IMG/VR virus record: IMGVR_UViG_3300035169_000077
Coordinates: 34,688 to 98,687 of that record
Reading direction: 5' to 3' (one strand)
Source of the DNA: a virus
Length of the DNA stretch: 64,000 bases
Shown: positions 55,235 to 63,022 of the stretch, piece after piece
Layout of the letters: each line of letters opens with the position of its first letter
Position numbering within the stretch: the stretch's first letter is position 1
The notes under the pieces: model-generated
The model's input: the letters and a program-made list of their open reading frames with translations, nothing else
Database searches by the model: none
What the model was told of the DNA's origin: nothing
Made by a program: the position numbers and the translations under genes

Positions 55235-55449
55235 GACCGTGCCCCCTGGCCGGAGGGCACGGTCCTGCGGGGGACCCGGGCCGCGTCGAGCTGGGCGCGG
55301 AGGCGGGGGCCGTCGTCGGCGTCCCAGTGCCCGCACGGGTCACTGAGGAGATGCGCGCACAGGTAGCCGAACCGGGCCGATACCTCCACCGCGTAGTCCC
55401 GCTCGGCGTCACGGGCCTGGCTGAGCAGCTCCGGGGGCGGGGCCATCAC
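55231..55449 (-). CDS. small protein (72 aa)
   Basis: ELLSQARDAERDYAVEVSAR, FGYLCAHLLSDPCGHWDADD, GPRLRAQLDAARVP: helical, two Cys and His. Role unknown. Confidence 0.6.
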   Translation of the reverse strand: MMAPPPELLSQARDAERDYAVEVSARFGYLCAHLLSDPCGHWDADDGPRLRAQLDAARVPRRTVPSGQGARS

Positions 55450-55658
55450 ATCCCCCCGGGGCTACGCGAGGCGTGGTCGGCCTCGATCAGGTCCATCAGC
55501 TCACCGGGAGTGGCGGCCTTGAGCGGCTTGCCTGTCCCGTCACCGCGCGTGGCGTGGTAGGCAGTCCCGGCCCTGATCTCGTAATCGTCTCCCCAGTGGC
55601 GCACGACCTCGCCTAGCGTGGTCTCGCGCGCCGCTGCCTGCTCTTCTGCCACCGTCAC
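55446..55658 (-). CDS. small acidic protein (70 aa)
   Basis: TTLGEVVRHWGDDYEIRAGT, AYHATRGDGTGKPLKAATPG, ELMDLIEADHASR: resembles small actinomycete proteins with a WGDxYxIR core. GTG/ATGA coupled to the next gene. The 107 bases upstream to 55765 hold no gene. Confidence 0.65.
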   Translation of the reverse strand: MTVAEEQAAARETTLGEVVRHWGDDYEIRAGTAYHATRGDGTGKPLKAATPGELMDLIEADHASRSPGGM

Positions 55659-55765
55659 TCCCTGTCAAGGGCTGATCTCCTGGTGGCAGAGACGCTACGC
55701 GCGGTTATTCCGGGCTCACAACGGCCATTCACCCCAGGCCGCCGGCGAAGGTGCAAAAGGCCAGG

Positions 55766-56944
55766 TCACATGGGCAGGTGCGTGGCCTCCGCCAGGTCGC
55801 GGAGGTCTTGCGGCAGCGGTCCCCGGCGCCTGCGGATGAGGTCCTCCATGATGTCCCGCGCGTACTGCTGGTTCCCCAGCCATTCCGGGGCCTCGGCGCG
55901 CAGGCCCGTCATGACCTCCACGACGTCGCCGTACTCGCGGCGCATCGAATGGGCGCTCGCGACGTCCAGCCGGTGCCGGAGCGCTTGCGCCGGCTCGATC
56001 TCCGCCAGCGAGCCGCGCACCCGCTCGGCGATCGCCAGCGTCCTCTCAGGCTGCCAGGTCAGCGCCGCGCTCTCCGCCGCGATCACCCGCACCGTGGCCG
56101 GCCCGAACCGGGCGGTGGTCGCCACGCTGAACGGCACGTCCCGGCCGATCCTCGCCGCCGCCGCCCGGGCCAGCGACAGGGCGTCTTGCGCCTCCCCGGG
56201 CTGGTTGTCGGTCGTCATCGCGTTCGCCACGTACAGCAGCATCTTCCCGTAGCCGGCCATCTCCCCGGTCGTCGCCCGGGAGAACCTCGGCTCGGCCCGG
56301 TCAGCCCACTCCACCGCCAGCTCCCCGGCCTCCGGGCTGCGGCCCTGCCGAAGCAGGCACCAGCACATCATCGACACCGCCGCGAGGGTGTCGGGGAGAT
56401 CGGGGGCCGCGTCGAGGGCGAGCCGCGCCGCCGTCCACGCGTCGTCGAACTGGCGGGTCATGTTCAGCAGCCACGCTGTTGCCGACAGCATCCGTGACCT
56501 GGCCGCCCGCTCGTCCTCTTCCCCGTTCAGCGACAGCGCGTCGCGGACGAGGCCGGGGAGGACCAGGCGGACGCGGGAGTACTCGCCGGCTCGCCACGCG
56601 GGCGTGAGGTCCGCCAGCCCGGCCAGCACCCCGGCCGGGGTCGCGGGCTCGTCCTCCTCGACTGCCGGGCCGCGCCGGTACAGGGCTGCCCGGACGTCCT
56701 CCCACGGCTCGCCCGGCACCGGCTGGTGCTCTCTCTCGCCGGGAACCATCAGGTCGCTGGTCCGCGCGTGCAGCGCCCTGGCGACCTTGTGGAGGGTCTC
56801 GTTGCGATGGCCGCCGTGGTCCTGCTCGATGTCCTTGACGGTCCGCAGCGACAGGCCAGAGGCCCGCCGCAGGTCGTCCTGCGTCATCCCGCGAAGCTTG
56901 CGCAGCCTTCGGACTCTTTCGCCGGTTGTGTTGCTAGACTCCAT
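55766..56944 (-). CDS. XRE-TPR transcriptional regulator (392 aa)
   Basis: N-terminal HTH_3 (GERVRRLRKLRGMTQDDLRR, ASGLSLRTVKDIEQDHGGHR) followed by ~300 residues of Ala-rich helical repeats typical of TPR-type Streptomyces regulators. Such proteins often respond to small peptides. ATG start. An inverted repeat GAAC-N9-GTTC at 56972-56988 lies 28 bases upstream. Confidence 0.85.
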   Translation of the reverse strand: MESSNTTGERVRRLRKLRGMTQDDLRRASGLSLRTVKDIEQDHGGHRNETLHKVARALHARTSDLMVPGEREHQPVPGEPWEDVRAALYRRGPAVEEDEPATPAGVLAGLADLTPAWRAGEYSRVRLVLPGLVRDALSLNGEEDERAARSRMLSATAWLLNMTRQFDDAWTAARLALDAAPDLPDTLAAVSMMCWCLLRQGRSPEAGELAVEWADRAEPRFSRATTGEMAGYGKMLLYVANAMTTDNQPGEAQDALSLARAAAARIGRDVPFSVATTARFGPATVRVIAAESAALTWQPERTLAIAERVRGSLAEIEPAQALRHRLDVASAHSMRREYGDVVEVMTGLRAEAPEWLGNQQYARDIMEDLIRRRRGPLPQDLRDLAEATHLPM

Positions 56945-57242
56945 GACGAGACCCCTCGCGTGACCCTTACCGAACCTTCGACAAGTTCAGGGTAGCGCGC
57001 GGGGTCTAATTTCGTTCCTCGGCAGGTCAGAAGCTCGTGCGATTGCACGTGCAATCACGATCCGTGAATGGCCGCCCTTTTTGGCCTCATTCCGGTAACC
57101 GCCGGGGCATCGTCATTCCCGGGTTGCCCCGCGTTGCTCCCCGCAACGGTCTGGTAACCGTTGTCAACCGGGGCGATCCCGGGCGCGTCGAACCATTCAT
57201 GAGCGCTTCCCGCCCCTTCCCCCGGGACGCGCCAGCGAGGGG
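56945..57242. promoter_or_regulatory. divergent regulatory interval with two palindromes
   Basis: Between the XRE-TPR and MmpS-like genes: GAAC-N9-GTTC (56972-56988); the perfect 16-bp palindrome GATTGCACGTGCAATC (57041-57056), matching the TGCAATC array at 52375; and CAACGGT-N6-ACCGTTG (57144-57163) before the rightward gene. No frame of note. Confidence 0.65.
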
Positions 57243-57941
57243 ATGACCATGACGCAGTGGCAGCCGCGGTATGACCCGGACGAGCACGCCCGGAGGCTTG
57301 ACCAGGGCACCGCGCCCCAGGGCCACGGGCAGCCACGCCAGCAGCCGCCGCCCCAGTGGCCACCGCAACCGCAGCCTCCGTACCAGCCGCAGTACCAGCA
57401 GCCTCAGCCCGGCTGGCAGCAGCCACCCCCGCAGTTCCCGCCGCCCGGCCCGGGGCACCGCCAGCCGCCCCGCAAGCGCAAGGGCGGCCTCGCCGCCTTC
57501 CTCATCGGCGGCACCGCCGCGGTCATCGTCGTCATCGTTATCGCCGCGGCGGCTAACAGCGGCAAGACGCCGGCACCGTCCGCCTCATCGCCTGCCGCCC
57601 CGCCCGCCAGCGCCTCCGCGCCCTCAAGCCCCGCCGCCGCAGCGGCAGCAGCGCAGACCGTCACCTACTCCGTGACCGGCTCCCCCGCTGATGTCACCTA
57701 CGGCCCGGCGGGCAGCGACCTCAGCGGCCACGTGCCGCTGCACAAGACGGTGAAGCTCGGCAACCCCTCGTACTACGCGATCTCGGCCCAGCTCCAGGGA
57801 GGGGGCACCGTGAAATGCGAGATCTCCGTCAATGGCAAGGTGGTCAGCAAGGCCACCGCGACGGGCGGCTATAACCTCGCACAATGCGAGATCGTGCAAG
57901 ATCCGTTCAGCGGCGGCTGGCAGGACGCGAACAGCGCCTAG
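57243..57941 (+). CDS. MmpS-like membrane-anchored protein (232 aa)
   Basis: A Pro/Gln-rich cytoplasmic N-terminus (about 1-78), RKRKGG stop-transfer, membrane span AAFLIGGTAAVIVVIVIAAA (about 83-102), a Ser/Ala/Pro stalk, and an MmpS-type beta domain (VTYSVTGSPADVTYGPAG; HKTVKLGNPSYYAISAQLQG; VKCEISVNGKVVSKATATGG) with two Cys. Surface-exposed. In a lysogeny island it is a plausible superinfection-exclusion or conversion protein (inference). Confidence 0.8.
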   Translation: MTMTQWQPRYDPDEHARRLDQGTAPQGHGQPRQQPPPQWPPQPQPPYQPQYQQPQPGWQQPPPQFPPPGPGHRQPPRKRKGGLAAFLIGGTAAVIVVIVIAAAANSGKTPAPSASSPAAPPASASAPSSPAAAAAAAQTVTYSVTGSPADVTYGPAGSDLSGHVPLHKTVKLGNPSYYAISAQLQGGGTVKCEISVNGKVVSKATATGGYNLAQCEIVQDPFSGGWQDANSA

Positions 57942-58248
57942 GGCTGATATCCGCATGGTGAAGCCAGCTTGAATAAGCCGGGCGCTTAGTGAAGCTATCC
58001 GGGCGATCAGTTGAATAACAGCACTCAGCCCCGCCCGGCGACCGTCCGGAAGCCTGCGGGGCTGTTCGGAACCCAGAGGGTTCTAGCGCCGCCGGCCTCA
58101 TCCCTAGCCAGCGTGGCCGCCCTTCCCGAGTTCGCGCGGCTTCTATGCCGGAGGGGCCGTTGCACCGGTCCTTAGGTGACCCTCCGTGGACAAGCCGCGC
58201 CGACGCCGCGCGGGCCGGAAGTCCAGACGCCTTGAAGCCTAGCGCCCG
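57942..58248. other. 307-base interval without a gene
   Basis: Contains the hairpins at 58026-58064 and 58069-58083 (GAACCC / GGGTTC). No frame longer than 40 codons with convincing codon use on either strand. Confidence 0.5.
58026..58064 (+). terminator. hairpin after the MmpS-like gene
   Basis: CAGCCCCGC / GCGGGGCTG with an inner CCGG...CCGG pair and a TTC tail; terminator of the rightward gene or of converging transcripts. Confidence 0.6.
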
Positions 58249-58590
58249 TCAAAGCCGGTCGTCATGGCATCCTTGCGGGCACCGCGTGTCGTACGCCTGG
58301 TGGTCGCACACGTACCGCGGCATCGGGCCTGCTATCTCCTTGGCGATGCCTGAGGCGAGCGCCGCGAACACGAGCTCTTCCAGCGCCCGCCGGTCATGGT
58401 CGCCGCACGTCGCCACGTAGATGGTCCGCGCGCCGAACACGTAGGGGCGCGGATGGTAGGTGACAAGCCGGTACTCGCCGTCCTCGAAGCCGCGCGCGGC
58501 GATGTCCGAGTTGTCGATCGCCTGGTAAGCGGCGGCGTAGTCCACGGCGCTGCCGGCCAGCGGGCCGTCAAGCATCAGCATCCTGGCCAT
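58249..58590 (-). CDS. small protein with Cys/His C-terminus (113 aa)
   Basis: LMLDGPLAGSAVDYAAAYQA, TYHPRPYVFGARTIYVATCG, then RYVCDHQAYDTRCPQGCHDD. GGGAGG upstream of the ATG. Unknown role. Confidence 0.65.
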   Translation of the reverse strand: MARMLMLDGPLAGSAVDYAAAYQAIDNSDIAARGFEDGEYRLVTYHPRPYVFGARTIYVATCGDHDRRALEELVFAALASGIAKEIAGPMPRYVCDHQAYDTRCPQGCHDDRL

Positions 58591-58604
58591 GCCCCATCCT
58601 CCCG

Positions 58605-58835
58605 CTACCCGCCGTCCGCTATGGCGTTCAGGGACCGGCCGATCCCGGCCCACTCCCGGGCCTTCCGGGCATCCTGGACCGAAAGCTTGGTGACCTCATG
58701 GCCGCGCTGCAGCCCCTCGCAGACCTTAGCCAGGTCGGCATCGCAGGCCCAGGTGACAACCGCGTCGCCCCAGCGCTCGATCACCCAGTGAGGATCAGCG
58801 GCGTCGCAGGCCTCGCAGCAGTAGGCACGGCTCAC
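58605..58835 (-). CDS. small Cys-rich protein (76 aa)
   Basis: AYCCEACDAADPHWVIERWG, DAVVTWACDADLAKVCEGLQ. GTG start overlapping the stop upstream. Two Cys pairs. Confidence 0.65.
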   Translation of the reverse strand: MSRAYCCEACDAADPHWVIERWGDAVVTWACDADLAKVCEGLQRGHEVTKLSVQDARKAREWAGIGRSLNAIADGG

Positions 58836-59233
58836 CGCCTCCGCCTCCGTGCCCTCTGCCGGCGCGCGTACTCCCGGTGAACCGCCGACATCTCCGCGCG
58901 GTGCCTCTGCTCGGCCTCGGCGAGCACGGCCAGCAGGGGCTTGAGGGACCTCCACGCCTCGCAAACGACCCTTGCGAACTCCTCAAAGCCAGGCCGCAGC
59001 ACCTCGGCCATCCGCCCGTAGAGCTGCGCGGGACTGGCGATCTCATAGCCGTGCGCCTTGTCGTCAACGGGCCACCAGTCCGCCGCGCCGTCCGGGAACA
59101 TGACGCTGTAGCAGCGCCGCCCGGTCTCCGGGTCATCCATCGTGCCGACCAGCCGCGCCCACTTGCCGCTGCGGTAGGCGTGCGGGTGGGTCGAGCGGAT
59201 CAGCGTGATGCTCTCGGTTGCCGTCTCCGTCAT
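58832..59233 (-). CDS. protein of unknown function (133 aa)
   Basis: ITLIRSTHPHAYRSGKWARL, VGTMDDPETGRRCYSVMFPD, DGAADWWPVDDKAHGYEI: a start typical of small actinophage proteins; C-terminus strongly basic (REYARRQRARRRRR). GGGAGG precedes the chosen ATG. Confidence 0.7.
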   Translation of the reverse strand: MTETATESITLIRSTHPHAYRSGKWARLVGTMDDPETGRRCYSVMFPDGAADWWPVDDKAHGYEIASPAQLYGRMAEVLRPGFEEFARVVCEAWRSLKPLLAVLAEAEQRHRAEMSAVHREYARRQRARRRRR

Positions 59234-59249
59234 GCCCCCCATCCTCCCG

Positions 59250-59414
59250 CTACAGCCACCCGGCGGGGAGCTGCCTACCGCACCCGGGGCACAGCCACGC
59301 GACCCGCTCCCCGGTCACGAGCAGGTTAACGGGAACCGCGCCAGGGTGAGCGCACGGGCCGAGGACCGCGCCCAGGCGGGCGAAGCCAAGCTCCGCGTCC
59401 GCGACCGTCGTCAT
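59250..59414 (-). CDS. small zinc-knuckle protein (54 aa)
   Basis: ARLGAVLGPCAHPGAVPVNL, VTGERVAWLCPGCGRQLPAG: C-x-H and C-x2-C, a layout common in actinophage micro-proteins. Confidence 0.7.
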   Translation of the reverse strand: MTTVADAELGFARLGAVLGPCAHPGAVPVNLLVTGERVAWLCPGCGRQLPAGWL

Positions 59415-59418
59415 GCCC

Positions 59419-59823
59419 TCATCCTCTCCCGCTGGTGGCACCCCACCAGCAACGCCATTCATGACCCCACGGGCAGCGGTAGTCGCATACGGTGCGACCA
59501 TCGTCTAGTTTGCTGCTGCGAAGCGGAGCGCGAATCTCGTACCTGCCGCAACGGCATAGCGGCATCGCGTCGCACGCGCAGGCGCATTGAGGGCACATGT
59601 CGCCAAGGCGCGGAGTCCCGGCATCGACTAGGACATTGGCGAGTTCGCCGTGATGTCTGCCACCGCACCGGCACGTGCAGTCTTGCTCGCCGCCCGGTTC
59701 GGTAGCCAGCAGGCATTGGGGTGAGCACTCATCCCGCGCGAGGTCCCCGGCCTCGATCTTGCCGCTGAAGTCCTGCGCGTCCAGCCATGTGCCGCTGCGG
59801 ACGCCTGCTAGCAAATCGTCCAT
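59419..59823 (-). CDS. Cys-rich protein, possible multi-zinc (134 aa)
   Basis: DECSPQCLLATEPGGEQDCT, CRCGGRHHG, DMCPQCACACDAMPLCRCGR, CDYRCPWGHEWRCWWG: about 15 Cys. The last third looks like a zinc ribbon. Codon use is less GC-biased than its neighbours. Confidence 0.65.
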   Translation of the reverse strand: MDDLLAGVRSGTWLDAQDFSGKIEAGDLARDECSPQCLLATEPGGEQDCTCRCGGRHHGELANVLVDAGTPRLGDMCPQCACACDAMPLCRCGRYEIRAPLRSSKLDDGRTVCDYRCPWGHEWRCWWGATSGRG

Positions 59824-59828
59824 GCCGC

Positions 59829-60020
59829 CTATCCTCTCCCCAGCAGCCGGGCCAGCGCTTCAACATCGGCCGCGACCATCCGCGCCCCGTCCCCGGAAAG
59901 CTCCCCGCCGAGCCTCGCCTTCAGGTCCCCCGGCCCGATGACCTCCACCGTCACCATCCCTAGCCTCGCCAGCGCTTCCCGCACTCCCTCATCTGAGGGA
60001 AGGACGAGGGAGGCGGGCAC
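59829..60020 (-). CDS. small protein (63 aa)
   Basis: GTG start. LPSDEGVREALARLGMVTVE, VIGPGDLKARLGGELSGDGA, RMVAADVEALARLLGRG: alpha/beta, no Cys. Confidence 0.55.
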   Translation of the reverse strand: MPASLVLPSDEGVREALARLGMVTVEVIGPGDLKARLGGELSGDGARMVAADVEALARLLGRG

Positions 60021-60082
60021 GACGGGGACTCCGGTGTGGACTTGGGGGTTCGGGGGCGCAGAGCGCGCGGTCTCTACCCTAT

Positions 60083-60445
60083 CTAGCGCGGGCCCCAGTA
60101 GGTTTGCTGACTGCGGGAGCCGAGGAGCGTCTGCACGCGGATGACCTCGTCGTAGGTGCCGGTGGCCATCCAGCCGAGTCGCCCGGCCTGCATCGCGGTC
60201 ATCGGGATGACACCGGGCGCGGCGGCCTGCCGGAGCAGGTCATTGGCGGCGCCCTCAGTCGGCGCGGCGAACTCGATCTCGTACTGCATGCTGGCCTCCT
60301 CGCGGTCGAGCTTCTCCCGTACCGCGTCGCTGATGAACTTGTTCGCGGCCTCGTCCGGCCGCAACGCCAGCCGCGCGACTAGCCGGTCCCGCACCATCTC
60401 CGGAAGCCGGACGCGGTACGGGGCGTGCTTGTGCTGGCCGGACAT
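60083..60445 (-). CDS. ribbon-helix-helix-like protein (120 aa)
   Basis: YRVRLPEMVRDRLVARLALR, PDEAANKFISDAVREKLDRE resembles a CopG/RHH DNA-binding unit; the C-terminal half (IEFAAPTEGAANDLLRQAAA) is a separate small domain. The ATG follows the stop of the next gene directly. Confidence 0.65.
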   Translation of the reverse strand: MSGQHKHAPYRVRLPEMVRDRLVARLALRPDEAANKFISDAVREKLDREEASMQYEIEFAAPTEGAANDLLRQAAAPGVIPMTAMQAGRLGWMATGTYDEVIRVQTLLGSRSQQTYWGPR

Positions 60446-60708
60446 CAGGCGGCGTGCAGCTTGGCGAAGCCGGCGACCTCGATGGCCATCTCGTCCGGCG
60501 TCTGCCAGGAGTCGGTCATCTGCTCCGTCCCGTCGGCGTCGTACCGGGTCGCGGTCCACCACTCGGCACCGTCCGCGTCGCGGTCGTCGTAGCCCATGGT
60601 CATGTGGTAGCCGTCGGGGGTCGTGACGCGCACGAGGCCGTCGGGGGTCTCGCTGATCAGGTCGTTGCCGACGCCCGCATCGAGAAGGGCCTTGGTGATC
60701 TCGCTCAT
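60445..60708 (-). CDS. small protein (87 aa)
   Basis: MSEITKALLDAGVGNDLISE, GLVRVTTPDGYHMTMGYDDR, EWWTATRYDADGTEQMTDSW: compact alpha/beta. Expressed from the repeat-bearing promoter at 60746-60782. Confidence 0.65.
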   Translation of the reverse strand: MSEITKALLDAGVGNDLISETPDGLVRVTTPDGYHMTMGYDDRDADGAEWWTATRYDADGTEQMTDSWQTPDEMAIEVAGFAKLHAA

Positions 60709-60745
60709 GTCCCGCTCCTGCCGCTTGCCCCGGAGTTGCTCCCCG

Positions 60746-60782
60746 GGCGGTAGGACCACCATATCAAGGCGGTAGGACCACC
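60746..60782. promoter_or_regulatory. 15-bp direct repeats in promoter
   Basis: GGCGGTAGGACCACC occurs at 60746-60760 and 60768-60782, exactly 22 bp apart (two helical turns), each followed by an NNNTCAA-type tail. On the minus strand this gives TTGACG and, about 17 bases on, GATATG, a probable promoter for the 60445 gene. Confidence 0.7.
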
Positions 60783-60805
60783 CGTCAAGCGGTTGCGGGA
60801 AGTTC

Positions 60806-60991
60806 CTACAGCGGCCCTTCCCGGGCCGCAAGCAGGACACGCAACTCCGCCCCAGGCACTGACTTCAGCCCGCCCAGGCCCCACCTGGTCCCCGCCTCCA
60901 GTGACGAGGCAGGAACCAGCAGCGTCACCTCGAACCTGGCAGCCTCATCCCGCTCCGGCAGCCCCAGGTCAAGCTCGGTCATCTCGTCCAT
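60806..60991 (-). CDS. small protein (61 aa)
   Basis: DEMTELDLGLPERDEAARFE, VTLLVPASSLEAGTRWGLGG, LKSVPGAELRVLLAAREGPL: an acidic N-terminus and one beta/alpha unit. Stands alone upstream of the repeats. Confidence 0.5.
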   Translation of the reverse strand: MDEMTELDLGLPERDEAARFEVTLLVPASSLEAGTRWGLGGLKSVPGAELRVLLAAREGPL

Positions 60992-61036
60992 GACCGGATG
61001 GTAAAGCGGGGCACTGACATTCCAGGGCGACCGGCG

Positions 61037-61303
61037 CTACTCGCCTTGCGGCGGCAAGACTCCCTCGGCGATCAGCATCTTCTCGAAGTCCTCCTGCGAG
61101 ACCGCTCCAGGCCGGCCGGCCGCGTTCCAGGCGCGGGACTCCGCGATCATCTCCGCTATGAACTCGGGAGTCTCATCCGGGTCCAGCTCGCCCGGCCCGA
61201 TCTCCCACGTGAGCACCTCGGCGAGCGCCTCCGCCTTGAGCTTCCCGAACTCCTCCGCGCTCACGTACCCGTGGGTAACCGCCCACGGGCCGTCCGCGCT
61301 CAC
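61037..61303 (-). CDS. small acidic protein (88 aa)
   Basis: Helical: GYVSAEEFGKLKAEALAEVL, DPDETPEFIAEMIAESRAWN, EDFEKMLIAEGVLPPQGE. Overlaps the PIN gene by four bases; could be a third TA-operon member. Confidence 0.6.
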   Translation of the reverse strand: MSADGPWAVTHGYVSAEEFGKLKAEALAEVLTWEIGPGELDPDETPEFIAEMIAESRAWNAAGRPGAVSQEDFEKMLIAEGVLPPQGE

Positions 61304-61746
61304 GACTCGCCTTCCCCGGGGTTCGCGATCTCGATGAAGTGCAGCGGCTCGTCAAGGTCGTGCGCGTGCTCGCGCCACTTGCCGGCGTTCAGGGTCAGGA
61401 TCGGGCAGACGGAGGCATCTGCCAGGGCGGCCGCGTGGGCATCCCAGGGATCCAGCCCGGTCCTTGCGATGACGTCCGCCAGCCTTACCGCCTGCTCGGA
61501 GCCCGCCAGCGGGGCCGGCAGCGCGGACTGCATGCGCTCCAGGCCGTGGAGGATCGCGCCCGCGTCCTCGGATCGCGCGTCAAGCGATGCCCCCGTGAGG
61601 GCCAGCGCCGGGATGACCAGCGCCCGGCCCCCGGCGTCCATGCGCTGGAGGAAGGTCATGATGTCGTAGTCGCCGCGGGCGGCCTCGGCGAGGACGCTCA
61701 CGTCAAGGACCAGCGGGACGGGCTGCGCGCCCCCGTCCTCGCTCAC
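61300..61746 (-). CDS. PIN-domain toxin (VapC-like)
   Basis: 148 residues. VPLVLDVSVLAEAARGDYDI (first Asp), VIPALALTGASLDARSEDAG, then LDPWDAHAAALADASVCPIL, TLNAGKWREHAHDL (distal Asp pair and TxN). The conserved acidic residues of PIN RNases are mostly present. VapC toxins cut tRNA or rRNA; the antitoxin is the gene before it (ATGA overlap). Confidence 0.8.
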   Translation of the reverse strand: MSEDGGAQPVPLVLDVSVLAEAARGDYDIMTFLQRMDAGGRALVIPALALTGASLDARSEDAGAILHGLERMQSALPAPLAGSEQAVRLADVIARTGLDPWDAHAAALADASVCPILTLNAGKWREHAHDLDEPLHFIEIANPGEGES

Positions 61747-62006
61747 CGGTCGCGGTGCGAGGCGGGGAGGGCCTCTATCTGGGCGTTGACGTGGGCCAGC
61801 ATCCGGGCGACTTTCGCCGGGTCGGCCCGCTCGGCCGCCTCCCGCAGCAGCCGCCGGGACTCGGCGTCGCGGAGCCGCTCGGCCTGAAGCGCCTCGTTGA
61901 CGACTGCGGACACGGATGCGGCCTTGCCGGAGTCCACGAGCCTCTCGGCGTAGGCGAACAGGTCGGGGTCGATCGTCACGCTCACGCGCGCCTTACGTTC
62001 GCTCAT
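61743..62006 (-). CDS. VapB-like antitoxin (87 aa)
   Basis: RKARVSVTIDPDLFAYAERL, VDSGKAASVSAVVNEALQAE: ribbon-helix-helix N-terminus; helical charged C-terminus for toxin neutralisation. ATG at 62006 chosen; a possible start 15 bases upstream. Operator palindrome at 62019. Confidence 0.8.
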   Translation of the reverse strand: MSERKARVSVTIDPDLFAYAERLVDSGKAASVSAVVNEALQAERLRDAESRRLLREAAERADPAKVARMLAHVNAQIEALPASHRDR

Positions 62007-62018
62007 ACTTTTATCGTA

Positions 62019-62028
62019 CACACGTGTG
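62019..62028. promoter_or_regulatory. palindrome at the toxin-antitoxin promoter
   Basis: CACACGTGTG, a perfect 10-bp palindrome 13 bases upstream of the antitoxin ATG, beside AT-rich TACGATAAAAGT. Fits autoregulation by the RHH antitoxin. Confidence 0.65.
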
Positions 62029-62078
62029 CGCGGATCGGGCCCGGAACTCGCGGGCCTCCCCGCAGGGGCACGGGGCGC

Positions 62079-62426
62079 TCACGCGGGCCTCGCCGACACC
62101 GCGGCGTCGGAGCCGCCTCGCCTCATGGCGACCACGCGAGGTCCGTTTGGACCCAGGATGGTGAGAAGCCCCTTGTAGTCGGTGTTGTATCGGGGCTGCT
62201 CAATGGCGATCGCAACCTTTTCAGCGCCCTCTGCCGCCTGCCTGTTCTCCATCCACGCCACCTCCGACCTTGCGACCTCGGGCCACCATGGCTTCGTGGA
62301 CTTATGCCCCCTGAACCTTCGCTTCGGGTTGCACGAACTGCCGATGTACAGCAAGTCGCCGTCTGCGTTGAACAGCCGGTAAACAGCGACCGGACGGGTT
62401 TCGGGAACTGGGCTCACCCACCCCAC
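62079..62426 (-). CDS. GIY-YIG nuclease (115 aa)
   Basis: VAVYRLFNADGDLLYIGSSC, NPKRRFRGHKSTKPWWPEVA, then AEGAEKVAIAIEQPRYN: all GIY-YIG landmarks (Y-x10-YIG, R, E, N). Single-domain proteins of this class often home or restrict DNA. GTG start chosen close to the upstream stop; a second GTG is nine bases in. Confidence 0.8.
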   Translation of the reverse strand: MGWVSPVPETRPVAVYRLFNADGDLLYIGSSCNPKRRFRGHKSTKPWWPEVARSEVAWMENRQAAEGAEKVAIAIEQPRYNTDYKGLLTILGPNGPRVVAMRRGGSDAAVSARPA

Positions 62427-62428
62427 GG

Positions 62429-62887
62429 CTACGCCTTCGCCACGGAGATCCCGGTGACCGGGACCGCCCCGAGGGCCTCGCGGGCGACGGGCAGCGCCGC
62501 CGTCACCGCCCCGCCTGCGTCGGCGGACTCCACGATCATGCGGACCAGCAGCCCCGGGCCTTCCGCCTCCGCTGTCGCCTCGCTGATCATCGGCTGCCCG
62601 TCCGCTTCGGCCCTGAGCCGGCCCGACGCGGCCTTCGCCCCGTCCGCGCCCGACCCGGACCGGAACTCGACCCGCCACCGCAGCCGCTCCAGCACCGTCG
62701 TCTTCCGGCCGTGCTCCACGAGGATCAGCCCCTCCTCGCCGGCTCGCGCGAATGCCCGGTTAGCGACGGAGTAGTCTGCGCCGACCTCCGACGCCAGTGC
62801 GGCGATGGTACTGGGGCCGCGCCCGTCGATGATGCGCTGGCGAAGCGCGGCGACTGCCCGCCCGTAGGCGGTGCGCGCGTCTGCCAC
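62429..62887 (-). CDS. GntR-like winged-helix regulator (152 aa)
   Basis: YGRAVAALRQRIIDGRGPST, IAALASEVGADYSVANRAFA, RAGEEGLILVEHGRKTTVLE: winged helix, with an unrelated beta/alpha C-terminus (LLVRMIVESADAGGAVTAAL). GTG start with AGGGAG site; the longer frame is less likely. Confidence 0.75.
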   Translation of the reverse strand: MADARTAYGRAVAALRQRIIDGRGPSTIAALASEVGADYSVANRAFARAGEEGLILVEHGRKTTVLERLRWRVEFRSGSGADGAKAASGRLRAEADGQPMISEATAEAEGPGLLVRMIVESADAGGAVTAALPVAREALGAVPVTGISVAKA

Positions 62888-62987
62888 CAGCTCTCCCTGT
62901 CCTGTCGTCGGGGCTACCGCCCAATCGTAGGGGCCGGCCTCCTGAGTTCCCAGCACGCCCTCGTCACGCTCCTTCGGTTAGTCCGTG

Positions 62988-63016
62988 ATGACATGTGTCA
63001 TGACTTCATCTATGCT
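62988..63016 (+). promoter_or_regulatory. promoter-operator of the WhiB operon
   Basis: Inverted repeat ATGACA-TG-TGTCAT at 62988-63001 overlaps the -35 (ATGACA), with TATGCT (63011-63016) 17 bases on. The ATG at 63023 lies only six bases past the -10, so a leaderless mRNA is likely. Confidence 0.75.
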
Positions 63017-63022
63017 AAGCCC

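Noticed and set aside
57942-58248. Small RNA or tRNA in the 307-base gap
   Set aside because: Only two hairpins are seen; no cloverleaf or conserved RNA pattern could be drawn by eye.
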